This document shows, piece by piece, positions 15,862 to 25,028 of a stretch of 51,494 nt of DNA (the first letter of the stretch is position 1; each line of letters opens with the position of its first letter). The stretch covers positions 1 to 51,494 of the forward strand of contig SVMF01000018.1 in the NCBI GenBank assembly GCA_015067565.1. Reading direction: 5' to 3'. Position numbers and translations under genes: made by a program. The notes beneath the pieces are model-generated. The model was not told the origin of the DNA, made no database searches, and saw only the letters and a program-made list of their open reading frames with translations. This DNA comes from Oscillospiraceae bacterium (GTDB lineage: Bacteria > Bacillota > Clostridia > Oscillospirales > Oscillospiraceae).

Positions 15862-17729
15862 TATTGACAGGTTGTGTAGACTTGAATTTACTGAAAAATA
15901 TTCACTCCAGGGAGGATCTGCTTGCGCTGACGGAGGAACAGCTTCCGCAGCTTTGTGAGGAGATTCGAAAGTTTTTGATTGACAATGTTTCAAAAACGGG
16001 AGGACACCTGGCCTCCAATTTGGGCGTGGTCGAGCTAACCGTGGCACTTGAGCGCGTGTTTGACACCTCGACCGATCGTCTGCTGTTTGATGTTGGACAT
16101 CAGTCCTATGTGCATAAAATTCTGACTGGCCGTCAGGAACAGTTTACAACGCTGCGCCAGTTTGGCGGTCTGAGCGGGTTTCCGAAGCCGATCGAGAGTG
16201 AAACCGATGCCTTTGTCGCAGGGCATGCATCTTCTGCGGTTTCGACTGCCCTCGGTATGGCGCGTGCAAGAACCATGCTGGGCAAGGACTATCATGTGAT
16301 CGCCTTGATGGGCGACGGTGCTATGACGGGAGGTCTGGCCTACGAGGGCATGAACGATGCGGGCGAGAGCAATGAGCGCCTGATCGTGATTATGAACGAC
16401 AACGGAATGTCTATCATGCCCAATGTCGGCGGCATTTCGAAGCATATGTCCGTCTTGCGGACAAGGGCGGGTTATTTCCGCATCAAGAGAGCCTTCCGTA
16501 CGACCTGTGATGTTTTGCCGGGCGGCAAGGCGGTTTATCGTTTTTCGCACAAGTTGAAAGAGCGCTGGAAGCAGATGCTTCTCGGCTCGACGCTCTTTGA
16601 AGAGATGGGCTTTGATTATTACGGCCCTGTGAATGGACATGATCTGAAGCGGCTGGATTATATGCTCAAGCTTGTGAAACGAAGCTCGAAGCCGGTTTTA
16701 CTCCATGTAATCACTACGAAGGGCAAGGGCTACACTCCGGCCGAGGAGAGTCCGGATGTCTATCATGGCATTGGTAGCTTTGACCCCGACAGCGGTGCGC
16801 ATTTGGGCGGCGGAAAGATCGGATTTTCCGAGACCTTTGGTAAGACGATGTGTCAGCTTGCCGAGCAGGAACCGAGAGTCTGCGCCATCACAGCAGCGAT
16901 GGTGCACGGCACGGGTTTGGCAGAATTTGCCGAAAAATATCCGAAGCGCTGCTTCGATGTCGGCATTGCCGAGGGGCATGCGGTATCTATGGCGGGCGGC
17001 CTTGCCAAGCAGGGAGTGCTCCCAGTCGTTGCGATCTATTCCACATTCCTGCAGCGGGCCTATGATATGATCCTGCAGGATGTATCCATGCAGAATCTGC
17101 ATGTGGTCTTTGCGGTCGACCGTGCGGGGCTCGTCGGTAACGATGGGGAAACACACCAGGGAGTTTTTGACATCAGCTTCTTGCGCTCCGTGCCGCATAT
17201 GCAGATCCTTTGCCCGTCGAATCAAGCGGAACTTGCCGTTATGCTGCGCAAGGCGGTTCTGGAAATGGACGGCCCTGTGGCGGTGCGTTATCCCAGAGGC
17301 GGAGACGGCGCATTGACCGAGCCGGCAAAATCCTCTGTTTTGATGGAAGGAACCGATCTGACGATGATCAGCTACGGAACGCTGATCAACGAGGTGATAG
17401 AGGCTGCACAGATTCTGCGCAAAGAAGGTGTTTGTGCAGAGGTTTTGAAGCTCGAAAGCATCAAACCCTTTGATCTGGATACGATCGAGGTCTCTGTGCG
17501 TAAGACAAAGCGGCTGCTTGTGGCTGAGGAATGCCTTGCGATCGGCTGCGCGGGTCGTGAGATTGCAGCGCTACTGCGCACGAGGGGTCTTCTGGTACCA
17601 ACCTGCTACTGCAACGTCGGGAACGACTTTGTACCGCACGGCAGTGTCAAGGAGCTCTATCGCTTGGTCGGCATTGATGCCGAATCGATTGCAAAAACGG
17701 CGAAGGAGGTGCTCGTGGGTGAAGCATAA
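15858..17729 (+). CDS. dxs: 1-deoxy-D-xylulose-5-phosphate synthase
   Basis: A 623-residue thiamine-diphosphate enzyme making DXP from pyruvate and glyceraldehyde 3-phosphate, the first step of the MEP isoprenoid pathway. The N-terminal domain has GHQSYVHKILTGR and the TPP motif GDGAMTGG...MNDNGMSI. The pyrimidine-binding and C-terminal transketolase domains follow (FDVGIAEGHAV, AVDRAGLVG, VRYPRGG). GTG 15858 overlaps the oapA stop. TTG 15882 would begin closer to the family N-terminus (LNLLKNIHSREDL), so the start is uncertain by 8 residues. The gene sits in the OLE operon. Confidence 0.93.
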   Translation: MILTGCVDLNLLKNIHSREDLLALTEEQLPQLCEEIRKFLIDNVSKTGGHLASNLGVVELTVALERVFDTSTDRLLFDVGHQSYVHKILTGRQEQFTTLRQFGGLSGFPKPIESETDAFVAGHASSAVSTALGMARARTMLGKDYHVIALMGDGAMTGGLAYEGMNDAGESNERLIVIMNDNGMSIMPNVGGISKHMSVLRTRAGYFRIKRAFRTTCDVLPGGKAVYRFSHKLKERWKQMLLGSTLFEEMGFDYYGPVNGHDLKRLDYMLKLVKRSSKPVLLHVITTKGKGYTPAEESPDVYHGIGSFDPDSGAHLGGGKIGFSETFGKTMCQLAEQEPRVCAITAAMVHGTGLAEFAEKYPKRCFDVGIAEGHAVSMAGGLAKQGVLPVVAIYSTFLQRAYDMILQDVSMQNLHVVFAVDRAGLVGNDGETHQGVFDISFLRSVPHMQILCPSNQAELAVMLRKAVLEMDGPVAVRYPRGGDGALTEPAKSSVLMEGTDLTMISYGTLINEVIEAAQILRKEGVCAEVLKLESIKPFDLDTIEVSVRKTKRLLVAEECLAIGCAGREIAALLRTRGLLVPTCYCNVGNDFVPHGSVKELYRLVGIDAESIAKTAKEVLVGEA

Positions 17730-18516
17730 GGAACGCCTGGATGTTTTGCTGGTGCAAAATGGTCTGTGCGATTCTCGCAGCAGGGCCCAGGCTCTGATCA
17801 TGAGTGGCGAGGTCTATGTCGATGGACAAAAGTGCGATAAGGCCGGAACCGCCGTGGATGTCACGGCTGCCATTGAGGTGCGCGGCAATGCTTGTCCCTA
17901 TGTCAGCAGAGGCGGCCTGAAGCTTGAGAAGGCGCTGCGTGATTTTGGCGTTGACCCAACGGGCTATGTTTGCTCTGACTCGGGCGCTTCGACGGGCGGC
18001 TTTACCGACTGTCTGCTGCAAAAAGGTGCAAAGAAGGTATTTGCCATCGATGTTGGCTATGGCCAGCTTGCCTGGAGTATTCGCAACGACTCTCGTGTGG
18101 TCTGCATGGAGCGCACGAACATTCGCTATGTGACCCCGGAACAACTGGGAGAACCGCTGGATCTTTCGGTTGTGGATGTTTCCTTTATTTCACTGAAGAT
18201 TGTGCTTCCTGCCATTAGGGCGCTGCTCAAACCCACGGGGCAGGTGTTGTGCCTGATCAAGCCGCAGTTTGAGGCAGGAAAAGATAAGGTTGGTAAAAAG
18301 GGTGTCGTGAGAGATGCAGCAGTGCATGAAGAGGTGCTGCAAAACTTCCTCACGCTGGCTGACGGGCTGAATATGACCGTTCGCAACTTGACCTTCTCGC
18401 CCGTGAAGGGGCCGGAGGGGAATATTGAATTTCTGGGGCATCTTTCGATGCTCCCCGAGGGCGCAATTGAGCCGGATGTGAAGGCTTTGGTTGCCGCCGC
18501 GCATGAGGCATTATGA
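17719..18516 (+). CDS. tlyA: TlyA-family 2'-O-methyltransferase (rRNA)
   Basis: A 265-residue protein with an N-terminal S4 RNA-binding domain (RLDVLLVQNGLCDSRSRAQ, about 5-60) and an FtsJ-like methyltransferase domain (DSGASTGGFTDCLLQKGA at about 88, later VVDVSFISL and KPQFE). TlyA methylates rRNA cytidines in relatives; YqxC is the Bacillus homologue. GTG 17719 is chosen because AGGAGG (17704-17709) lies 9 nt upstream; it overlaps dxs by 11 nt. Between dxs and nadK this order is the conserved firmicute arrangement. Confidence 0.88.
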   Translation: MKHKERLDVLLVQNGLCDSRSRAQALIMSGEVYVDGQKCDKAGTAVDVTAAIEVRGNACPYVSRGGLKLEKALRDFGVDPTGYVCSDSGASTGGFTDCLLQKGAKKVFAIDVGYGQLAWSIRNDSRVVCMERTNIRYVTPEQLGEPLDLSVVDVSFISLKIVLPAIRALLKPTGQVLCLIKPQFEAGKDKVGKKGVVRDAAVHEEVLQNFLTLADGLNMTVRNLTFSPVKGPEGNIEFLGHLSMLPEGAIEPDVKALVAAAHEAL

Positions 18517-19370
18517 AAAAAGTAGTTATGACCCCGAATCCGTATCGGGACAAGTATTTTAAATACGCAAAGCAAGCCGAGGAAATTTTGCGGGAGGTCG
18601 GAATTGAGACGAAAATCTGCCTGGCCTTTGAGGTGGATAAAACATTCCACCTGCCAGACGATGTAAGGCTCTATGACCTGCAAACCGAGCTTAAGGATGC
18701 GGATCTTTTGATCTGTTTCGGAGGCGACGGTACGATTCTGCACGCATCGAAGGCGGCCACGAAGGTTGGCATTCCTATTTTGGGAGTGAACATCGGCACC
18801 ATGGGCTTTATGGCGGAGCTGGAGAGCGGAGAGTTGTCCGAGCTGAAGCGGCTTGCCACGGGCGAGTACACCATCGAGGAGCGAATGATGCTTCACGTGG
18901 TGGCAGAGCACGAGGGTGAGGTCGTTTTGCAGGAGGAGGCGCTCAATGATGCAGTGATCACCAAGGGTGCCGTAGCAAGGACGGTACAGATGTCCGTTAG
19001 TTGTGACGATGTGGAGATTATGTCCTTCGGTGGTGACGGTGTGATCGTATGCACGCCTACCGGCTCTACGGCCTATTCCATGAGTGCAGGCGGCCCGATT
19101 GTCGAGCCGACGGCAAAAAATATGATCGTGACTCCGATCTGTGCGCACGATATGCAGACGAAAACCGTCGTTACTGCACCGTCCAGAACGATTTGCGTCG
19201 AGATCGGTCGTATTGGCCGTAAGAACGCGTTCTTGTCGGTGGACGGCGGTCGTGCGCTGCGCTTAAACGCAGCAGACCGTGTGACTGTCACCAGATCTGA
19301 GCACACGACGAAGCTGATGCACCTTTCCCAGCGAAGCTTTTTTGATGTAGTAAAAAATAAATTCAAGTAG
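18513..19370 (+). CDS. nadK: NAD kinase
   Basis: A 285-residue ATP-NAD kinase making NADP. The diacylglycerol-kinase-like GGDGT motif is at residues 70-74, followed by GVNIGTMGFMAEL, the substrate-contacting LNDAVI region and the conserved TPTGSTAYSMSAGGPIV loop. ATG 18513 overlaps the tlyA stop (ATGA). NADP made here would serve the MEP-pathway reductases and GdhA, though the operon position alone does not prove coupling. Confidence 0.94.
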   Translation: MKKVVMTPNPYRDKYFKYAKQAEEILREVGIETKICLAFEVDKTFHLPDDVRLYDLQTELKDADLLICFGGDGTILHASKAATKVGIPILGVNIGTMGFMAELESGELSELKRLATGEYTIEERMMLHVVAEHEGEVVLQEEALNDAVITKGAVARTVQMSVSCDDVEIMSFGGDGVIVCTPTGSTAYSMSAGGPIVEPTAKNMIVTPICAHDMQTKTVVTAPSRTICVEIGRIGRKNAFLSVDGGRALRLNAADRVTVTRSEHTTKLMHLSQRSFFDVVKNKFK

Positions 19371-19379
19371 GTGTGGAGA

Positions 19380-19832
19380 ATGAAAGCAAAAAGACAGAAG
19401 AGAATTCTTGAATTGATCGAAGAAAAGAGCATTGAGACACAGGAGCAGCTCCTGCTGGAGCTGCAGAGCTGCGGCTACAAGAGCACGCAGGCCACGATTT
19501 CGCGTGACATCAAGGAACTGCGGATCATCAAGCGCCCAGATGGTTTCGGTGGCTATCGCTACAGTGTTTCGCAGAGCAGCGACGGAGAGAAGTTTGACAA
19601 CCGTTTCCGCATCATTTTCCGCCAGTGTGTCACGAGCAGAGATTATGCACAGAACTTGGTCGTCATCAAGACGATGCCTGGTCTGGCGGCTGCGGCCGGC
19701 GCAAACATCGATGCCTTACATATGCCCAGCGTGGTTGGAACGCTCTCCGGTGACGATACGCTGCTCGTTATCATGCGTGATACAGAGGCTGCGATTGATT
19801 TCTGCGAAGAGATTGGAAAAATGCTCGAGTAA
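19380..19832 (+). CDS. argR: Arginine repressor ArgR/AhrC
   Basis: A 150-residue arginine-responsive regulator. An N-terminal winged helix-turn-helix (IETQEQLLLELQSCGYKSTQATISRDIKEL, split over residues 15-46) precedes an oligomerisation/arginine-binding domain with the GTLSGDDTLLVIMRD motif near 125. ATG 19380 fits the family start; a GTG at 19371 directly after nadK is possible. Likely targets include argF and argD at 34945-37102. Placement next to recN is the usual firmicute order. Confidence 0.92.
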   Translation: MKAKRQKRILELIEEKSIETQEQLLLELQSCGYKSTQATISRDIKELRIIKRPDGFGGYRYSVSQSSDGEKFDNRFRIIFRQCVTSRDYAQNLVVIKTMPGLAAAAGANIDALHMPSVVGTLSGDDTLLVIMRDTEAAIDFCEEIGKMLE

Positions 19833-19847
19833 AAGAGGGGAACGAGA

Positions 19848-21506
19848 ATGCTGCGTCTTCTTCATATTGAGAATATTGCTGTGATCGAATGCGCGGACAT
19901 CTCGTTTGACAACGGCTTCAATGTAATGACCGGCGAAACAGGTGCCGGTAAGAGCATCGTGATCGATGCCATCAGTGCGATCTTGGGCGAGAGAGCATAC
20001 CGCGATATGATCCGAACAGGCTGCAACAAGGCTTCGGTACGGGCGATTTTTGACGATGTGCCGCAACTGAGCTGGTTTGAGGAGAATGATGTTCCCTACG
20101 AATCCGATCTGACAATTCAAAGGGAAATCTATCTCGACGGGAAAAATGTTTGCCGTGTTAATACGATCCCAGTCAGCGTCAGTGCATTGAAAAAGCTGGG
20201 TATCCGGCTTATTAACATTCATGGGCAGCACGATTCTGCGGCTCTGTTTGATGAAAATTATCATCTGTCCTTCCTGGATGGTTTTGCTTGCTTGGAACAA
20301 GAACTTTCCGACTATGGGGAAAAATATGGAGCAGTCGTGACGCTTCGGCATGAGATCAGTCGACTGAAAATGGACGAGGGTGAGAAGCTGCGTCGTATGG
20401 AAACGCTCAAGTATCAGATCGAGGAGATTTCCCGCGCGAATTTGAAGGTTGGCGAGGATGAGCAGCTCGAGGCACGGCGCAAGCTTGTGCAAAATTCGGA
20501 GAAACTTTCCGACGGCCTACAGGAGACTGTCACCGCACTCGATGGCGGCGAGGATAGCGAGGGCGCGGTTGCGCTCATTTCGCAGGCGCAGCACGCACTG
20601 CAGCGGCTGCTTCGCTATGATGAGAGCGTTGCACCATTGAATGAAACTTTGACAGATCTGATGTATCAGCTGCAGGATGTCAACGAGCAGGTCAAGGATC
20701 GCCTCTATGCACTGTCGTACTCGGCAGACGAGCTTGAGCGTATCGAGGAGCGGCTTGACATTATCCACAGATTGCGCAGGAAATACGGCGTGACCTGCGC
20801 TGATATTTTGGAATATCTGGAAAAGGCCAAGAACGAGCTCGATGAAATCGAATTTGCCGACGAGCGTATGGAGCAGCTCAAAAGAAAGCTGCAAACAGCC
20901 GAAAAGGCTGCATGGCAGGGGGCTTTGGCCTTGCGTAAAAAGAGGCAGCAGGCTGCAATTAGCCTGACGGAGCGTATTTTGTCGGAGCTGGCTGATTTGG
21001 ATATGAAAAAGGTACAGTTTTCCTGTGAGTTTTCTGAAACGGAGCTTTCGTCCATCGGGGCGGATACGGCGGCATTTTACATGTCGGCCAATGTCGGTGA
21101 GGCTCTGAAGCCTATGAACAAGGTGGCCTCGGGCGGTGAGCTGGCGCGTATTATGCTGGCACTCAAGAATGTCCTGGCTGAGAAGGATCAGGTACCAACT
21201 CTCATATTTGACGAGGTTGATACAGGTGTTTCGGGCAGAGCAGCACAACGAGTTGCAGAGAAGCTGCGCACCGTGTCAAAAAACAAACAGGTCTTGTGCG
21301 TGACTCATTTGCCGCAGCTTGCGGCTTTGGCGGACACACATCTGTTGATTGCAAAGGCAGAGCAGGGCGGCAGAACTTATACCACTGTGGAACCCTTAGA
21401 CTTCGAGGGCAGAAAGACGGAGTTGGCACGTATTATCGGCGGCACAAACATCACTGAGATTACCTTGCAAAGTGCTGCAGAAATGTTGAAAGGTAAAGAG
21501 AACTAA
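19848..21506 (+). CDS. recN: DNA repair protein RecN
   Basis: A 552-residue SMC-like ATPase for double-strand break repair. Walker A GETGAGKS is at residues 29-36, the central region is a long coiled coil (about 155-360), the signature is ASGGELARIMLALK and Walker B is LIFDEVDTGVSG. The length is typical. AGGGGAACGAGA precedes ATG 19848, 15 bp after argR. Confidence 0.95.
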   Translation: MLRLLHIENIAVIECADISFDNGFNVMTGETGAGKSIVIDAISAILGERAYRDMIRTGCNKASVRAIFDDVPQLSWFEENDVPYESDLTIQREIYLDGKNVCRVNTIPVSVSALKKLGIRLINIHGQHDSAALFDENYHLSFLDGFACLEQELSDYGEKYGAVVTLRHEISRLKMDEGEKLRRMETLKYQIEEISRANLKVGEDEQLEARRKLVQNSEKLSDGLQETVTALDGGEDSEGAVALISQAQHALQRLLRYDESVAPLNETLTDLMYQLQDVNEQVKDRLYALSYSADELERIEERLDIIHRLRRKYGVTCADILEYLEKAKNELDEIEFADERMEQLKRKLQTAEKAAWQGALALRKKRQQAAISLTERILSELADLDMKKVQFSCEFSETELSSIGADTAAFYMSANVGEALKPMNKVASGGELARIMLALKNVLAEKDQVPTLIFDEVDTGVSGRAAQRVAEKLRTVSKNKQVLCVTHLPQLAALADTHLLIAKAEQGGRTYTTVEPLDFEGRKTELARIIGGTNITEITLQSAAEMLKGKEN

Positions 21507-21508
21507 AA

Positions 21509-22588
21509 ATGGGCGAAACGCTAAAAAGAAAAGAGCGGGACTCGAATATTGAGCTCTTTCGAATTGTTTCGATGCTCTTGATTGTGATACACCATTATGT
21601 CGTGAACTCGGGTTTGCTGGATGATGCATTTATCCCAGCGGATTATATGTCGGCACCGAGTATTTTCCTTACGCTCATGGGTGGTTGGGGAAAAGCGGGC
21701 ATCAATTGCTTTGTTTTGATTACCGGATATTTTATGTGCACATCTCGCATAACAGCGAAGAAATTTATAAAGCTGCTGTTTGAGTATTACTTCTACCGGA
21801 TCGTGATTACCTCGATTTTTGTGTTATGTGGAGAAACACTTTCCATTACATCTGTGATTAAAATGCTTATTCCATGGCAAAATGTTGGAAGCGGCTTCTT
21901 CGGAGAATATATGCTGTTTTTCCTGATGATTCCGTTTTTGACGATTTTGGTGCAGAATATGACGAAAAAGCAGCACTTATATTTGATTGCACTTCTTTCA
22001 TTTATTTATATTCTTTATGGTACTGTAAAGCGCGTTGAGTATAATCATGTGACATGGTTTAGTGTGCTGTTTGTCATCTCCTCTTATGTGCGACTGCATC
22101 CAAACAAGCTTTTGGAGAAAAAGTCGTTGTGGGGTTTTTTGACTCTGGGGAGTATGCTTGCAGGCTCCTTTATGATGATTGCTTCAGGTTGGATTGCTCA
22201 GAGTGATTTCGCCTTTCGTGAGAAGTTCTATCCGTACCTGTTTATGATCCCGACAAACACGATTTTTACCATAGCACCAGCGTTTTGTGCTTTTATGTAC
22301 TTTAAGAACTTGAAAATCGGCCATAGCAAGCTGATAAATGCAATGGGGGCGTCAACTTTTGGCATTCTGATGATTCATGCCAACAGCAATTTGATGCGGC
22401 AATGGCTGTGGTGTGATGTCTTCAAGGTTACGGAAGTGTTTGACTCGAAATGGATGCCACTTCATGCAATCGGTAGTACGATCGTAATTTTCGTGCTTTG
22501 CGCTGCAATTGACTGCTTGATGCGTCGCTGGATTGAGGAACCGCTTTTCAGACACTTTGAGAAAAGAAAAACAGAAAAAACCGCATAA
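21509..22588 (+). CDS. Membrane acyltransferase, acyltransferase-3 (OafA-like) family
   Basis: A 359-residue multispanning protein. The N-terminal IELFRIVSMLLIVIHHYVV holds the first membrane helix and the His pair typical of acyltransferase-3 enzymes that O-acylate surface polysaccharides. About ten hydrophobic segments follow, and the tail is basic (EKRKTEKTA). It begins 3 bp after recN but is visibly more AT-rich than its neighbours and is not part of the conserved recN neighbourhood, which suggests later insertion. The acceptor is unknown. Confidence 0.82.
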   Translation: MGETLKRKERDSNIELFRIVSMLLIVIHHYVVNSGLLDDAFIPADYMSAPSIFLTLMGGWGKAGINCFVLITGYFMCTSRITAKKFIKLLFEYYFYRIVITSIFVLCGETLSITSVIKMLIPWQNVGSGFFGEYMLFFLMIPFLTILVQNMTKKQHLYLIALLSFIYILYGTVKRVEYNHVTWFSVLFVISSYVRLHPNKLLEKKSLWGFLTLGSMLAGSFMMIASGWIAQSDFAFREKFYPYLFMIPTNTIFTIAPAFCAFMYFKNLKIGHSKLINAMGASTFGILMIHANSNLMRQWLWCDVFKVTEVFDSKWMPLHAIGSTIVIFVLCAAIDCLMRRWIEEPLFRHFEKRKTEKTA

Positions 22589-22620
22589 ATATTTTGGACC
22601 CATCCAAAAGGAGATAAACT

Positions 22621-23844
22621 ATGAAAATCTATGAAGAACTGGTTGCTCGCGGTCTGATCGCGCAGGTGACCAACGAAGAAGAGATCAAGGAAATGATCGA
22701 CAATGGAAAAGCTACCTTCTATATCGGCTTTGACCCCACGGCAGATTCCCTTCACGTCGGTCACTTCATGGCGCTGTGCCTGATGAAGCGCCTTCAGATG
22801 GCAGGTAATAAGCCCATTGCCCTCATCGGTGGTGGCACGGCGATGGTCGGTGACCCGTCGGGTCGTACCGATATGCGTTCAATGATGACCCGCGAGACGA
22901 TCGACCACAACTGCGCCTGCTTCAAAAAGCAGATGGAGCGTTTCATCGAGTTCGGTGAGGGCAAGGCACAGATGGTCAACAATGCCGATTGGCTGCTCGA
23001 TCTGAACTATGTCGATGTTCTGCGTGAGGTCGGCGCTTGCTTCTCGGTTAACAATATGCTGCGCGCTGAGTGCTACAAGCAGCGTATGGAGAAGGGTCTG
23101 AGCTTCCTGGAGTTCAACTACATGATCATGCAGTCCTATGACTTCTACTACCTGTTTGAGAAGTATGGCTGCAATATGCAGTTCGGTGGTAACGACCAGT
23201 GGAGCAATATGCTCGGTGGCACGGAGCTAATCCGACGCAAGCTGGGCAAGGATGCACATGCTATGACCATCACTTTGCTTCTCAACTCCGAGGGCAAGAA
23301 GATGGGCAAGACCGCAAAGGGTGCCGTCTGGCTCGATCCCGAGAAGACAAGCCCGTTTGATTTCTTCCAGTATTGGCGCAATGTTGCCGATGACGATGTC
23401 CTCAAGTGCATCCGCATGCTGACCTTCCTGCCGTTGGAGGAGATCAATGCGATGGATCAGTGGGAGGGCAGCCAGCTCAACACCGCAAAGGAGATCCTTG
23501 CATACGAGCTGACGAAGCTCGTCCACGGCGAAGAAGAGGCCGAGAAGGCAAGAACAGCAGCCAAGGCGCTGTTTGCAGGCGGTGCGGATGATGCCAATAT
23601 GCCGACGACCGAGCTCACCGTGGATCAGCTGAACGACGGCAAGATTGCTATTTTGGATCTAATGATGGTATGTAAGCTCGCCCCGAGCAAGTCCGAGGCT
23701 CGTCGCCTTGTCCAGCAGGGCGGTGTCTTTGCCAACGACGAGAAGGTTGCTGCGATCGATGCCTGCTTCACGGAAGAGCAGCTGAAGGCAGGCGTAAAGC
23801 TTCGCAAGGGCAAGAAGGTCTATCACAAGGCCGTCATGCAATAA
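22621..23844 (+). CDS. tyrS: Tyrosyl-tRNA synthetase
   Basis: A 407-residue class I synthetase. The HIGH equivalent is FDPTADSLHVGH at about residues 38-49, the KMSKS equivalent KKMGKT is near 223, and a C-terminal S4 tRNA-binding domain (KLAPSKSEARRLVQQGGV) completes the usual bacterial TyrRS. ATG 22621 follows AAAAGGAG. No T-box-like leader is apparent in the 32-bp gap before it. Confidence 0.95.
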   Translation: MKIYEELVARGLIAQVTNEEEIKEMIDNGKATFYIGFDPTADSLHVGHFMALCLMKRLQMAGNKPIALIGGGTAMVGDPSGRTDMRSMMTRETIDHNCACFKKQMERFIEFGEGKAQMVNNADWLLDLNYVDVLREVGACFSVNNMLRAECYKQRMEKGLSFLEFNYMIMQSYDFYYLFEKYGCNMQFGGNDQWSNMLGGTELIRRKLGKDAHAMTITLLLNSEGKKMGKTAKGAVWLDPEKTSPFDFFQYWRNVADDDVLKCIRMLTFLPLEEINAMDQWEGSQLNTAKEILAYELTKLVHGEEEAEKARTAAKALFAGGADDANMPTTELTVDQLNDGKIAILDLMMVCKLAPSKSEARRLVQQGGVFANDEKVAAIDACFTEEQLKAGVKLRKGKKVYHKAVMQ

Positions 23845-23854
23845 GGTGAGCAAA

Positions 23855-24496
23855 ATGAGAAAACTGATTGCATGGACGCTGCTGGTTTGCACGTTGCTTT
23901 TGTGCGGCTGCGCAAAGGAGAAGATTTCCGAGGAGCCCACAACCGAAGCTGCGACGACTGACGCACCGACGACTCCCACGACGGAGCAAGCTTCGCAGGA
24001 ACCTACGGCGGAGAAGGCCAATTTTGGCGCGCTTCCTGAGAACTACACCCCCGAGCAGGCACTGGAGCATCAGTGCCTGGTGCTGGTGTGGGGTGAGGAC
24101 GCGACCCAGCCACCCGAAGTTCTCGGCAGAGAACACTGGGAAAGCTTCCTGACAGCTTGCGAAAACGGCCAGACGGATGCGCGCCTGCGCGTGATCTATT
24201 TCCAGGGAGAGGTCTATTACTACTCTGATCTGACTCGCTACGACGGTTATTACAGCATGTACACTTACAATGCCTTCCACAATTATGAAGCCGCCATCGG
24301 TGCCTACCGCTACATGAAGCGCATCGAAGGCATCGAGCCAAACACAAACAACCATGTTTGCTACTACATTCTGACGGATTTGGAAGAGCTGACCAGCGAG
24401 GATGTGCTCTCGGCTGCCCGTATTTGCGACATTGAAACTGAAAAGGGTGTGCCCTATGAACCGGTCGACTTCACGCAGTATTTATATCTGGATTAA
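23855..24496 (+). CDS. Putative lipoprotein with Thr/Pro-rich linker
   Basis: A 213-residue protein that I do not recognise. A type II signal peptide ends in the lipobox LLCGC (about residues 14-18), so the mature protein is probably anchored to the outer face of the membrane. A Thr/Pro/Glu-rich linker (about 24-52) leads to a globular domain with Trp- and Tyr-rich segments (WGEDATQPPEVLG, YYYSDLTRYDGYYSMYTYN). ATG 23855 with AAGGTGA upstream is preferred over GTG 23846. It lies directly behind tyrS and may be cotranscribed with it. Confidence 0.75.
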   Translation: MRKLIAWTLLVCTLLLCGCAKEKISEEPTTEAATTDAPTTPTTEQASQEPTAEKANFGALPENYTPEQALEHQCLVLVWGEDATQPPEVLGREHWESFLTACENGQTDARLRVIYFQGEVYYYSDLTRYDGYYSMYTYNAFHNYEAAIGAYRYMKRIEGIEPNTNNHVCYYILTDLEELTSEDVLSAARICDIETEKGVPYEPVDFTQYLYLD

Positions 24497-24642
24497 AAAA
24501 GAGGCTGTAAATAAAGTCTCAAATTTAATAATTCAGCATAACAATTCCCCGCAAAACCAGTTGTGTTTTCTGGTTTTGCGGGGAATTTATAACTATTTAT
24601 GGAAGCTGTTTTTATAAAAGGAGTTTTTACAGCCCCTTTTTT
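24495..24642. terminator. Nested inverted repeats; bidirectional terminator between lipoprotein and dtxR-like gene
   Basis: The outer arms AAAAAAGAGGCTGTAAA (24495-24511) and TTTACAGCCCCTTTTTT (24626-24642) match except at one position. Inside, arms at 24543-24560 and 24570-24587 are a perfect 18-bp stem (AATTCCCCGCAAAACCAG). Convergent genes flank it. The right outer arm runs into the 3' end of the dtxR-like coding region. Confidence 0.8.
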
Positions 24643-25010
24643 AGACTCTGTTGATTGGCATGGGAGCGAATGGCTTCAAAGCTTTCTTCACTGATGATAT
24701 GCTCAATGCGACAGGCATCCTTTGCGGCTGTTTCAGGATGCACACCAAGAGCAATAAGCCAATTGCTGATCAGATGATGTCGCTCAAGCATCCGCTCAGC
24801 GATCTCTGCACCGCTTGGCAGAAGCTCGATCAGACCGTGTGTGTCGATGGAGATGTAGCCGTTTTCACGCAGATTTCGCATGGCGATGCTGACGCTCGGC
24901 TTGGAGAATTCCAATTCATTGGCAATGTCGATGGAACGGACGCAGCCGTTTCTACGCTGCAGAATCAATATGGTCTCCAAATAATTTTCGGCCGATTCTT
25001 GTATCTTCAT
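24627..25010 (-). CDS. DtxR/MntR-family metal-dependent regulator
   Basis: A 127-residue winged-helix regulator. SAENYLETILIL opens the DNA-binding domain and the recognition helix is in ANELEFSKPSVSIAMRNL (about 29-46). The dimerisation/metal domain has AERMLERHHLISNWLIALGV and HIISEESFEAI, the usual His/Glu ligands of the family. It probably senses Mn2+ or Fe2+. The C-terminal SH3-like domain of longer DtxR proteins is absent, as in MntR. No metal transporter gene is adjacent, so the target is unknown. No clear SD precedes ATG 25010. Confidence 0.85.
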   Translation of the reverse strand: MKIQESAENYLETILILQRRNGCVRSIDIANELEFSKPSVSIAMRNLRENGYISIDTHGLIELLPSGAEIAERMLERHHLISNWLIALGVHPETAAKDACRIEHIISEESFEAIRSHANQQSLKKGL

Positions 25011-25028
25011 AGTATGTTCAGCTCTTTC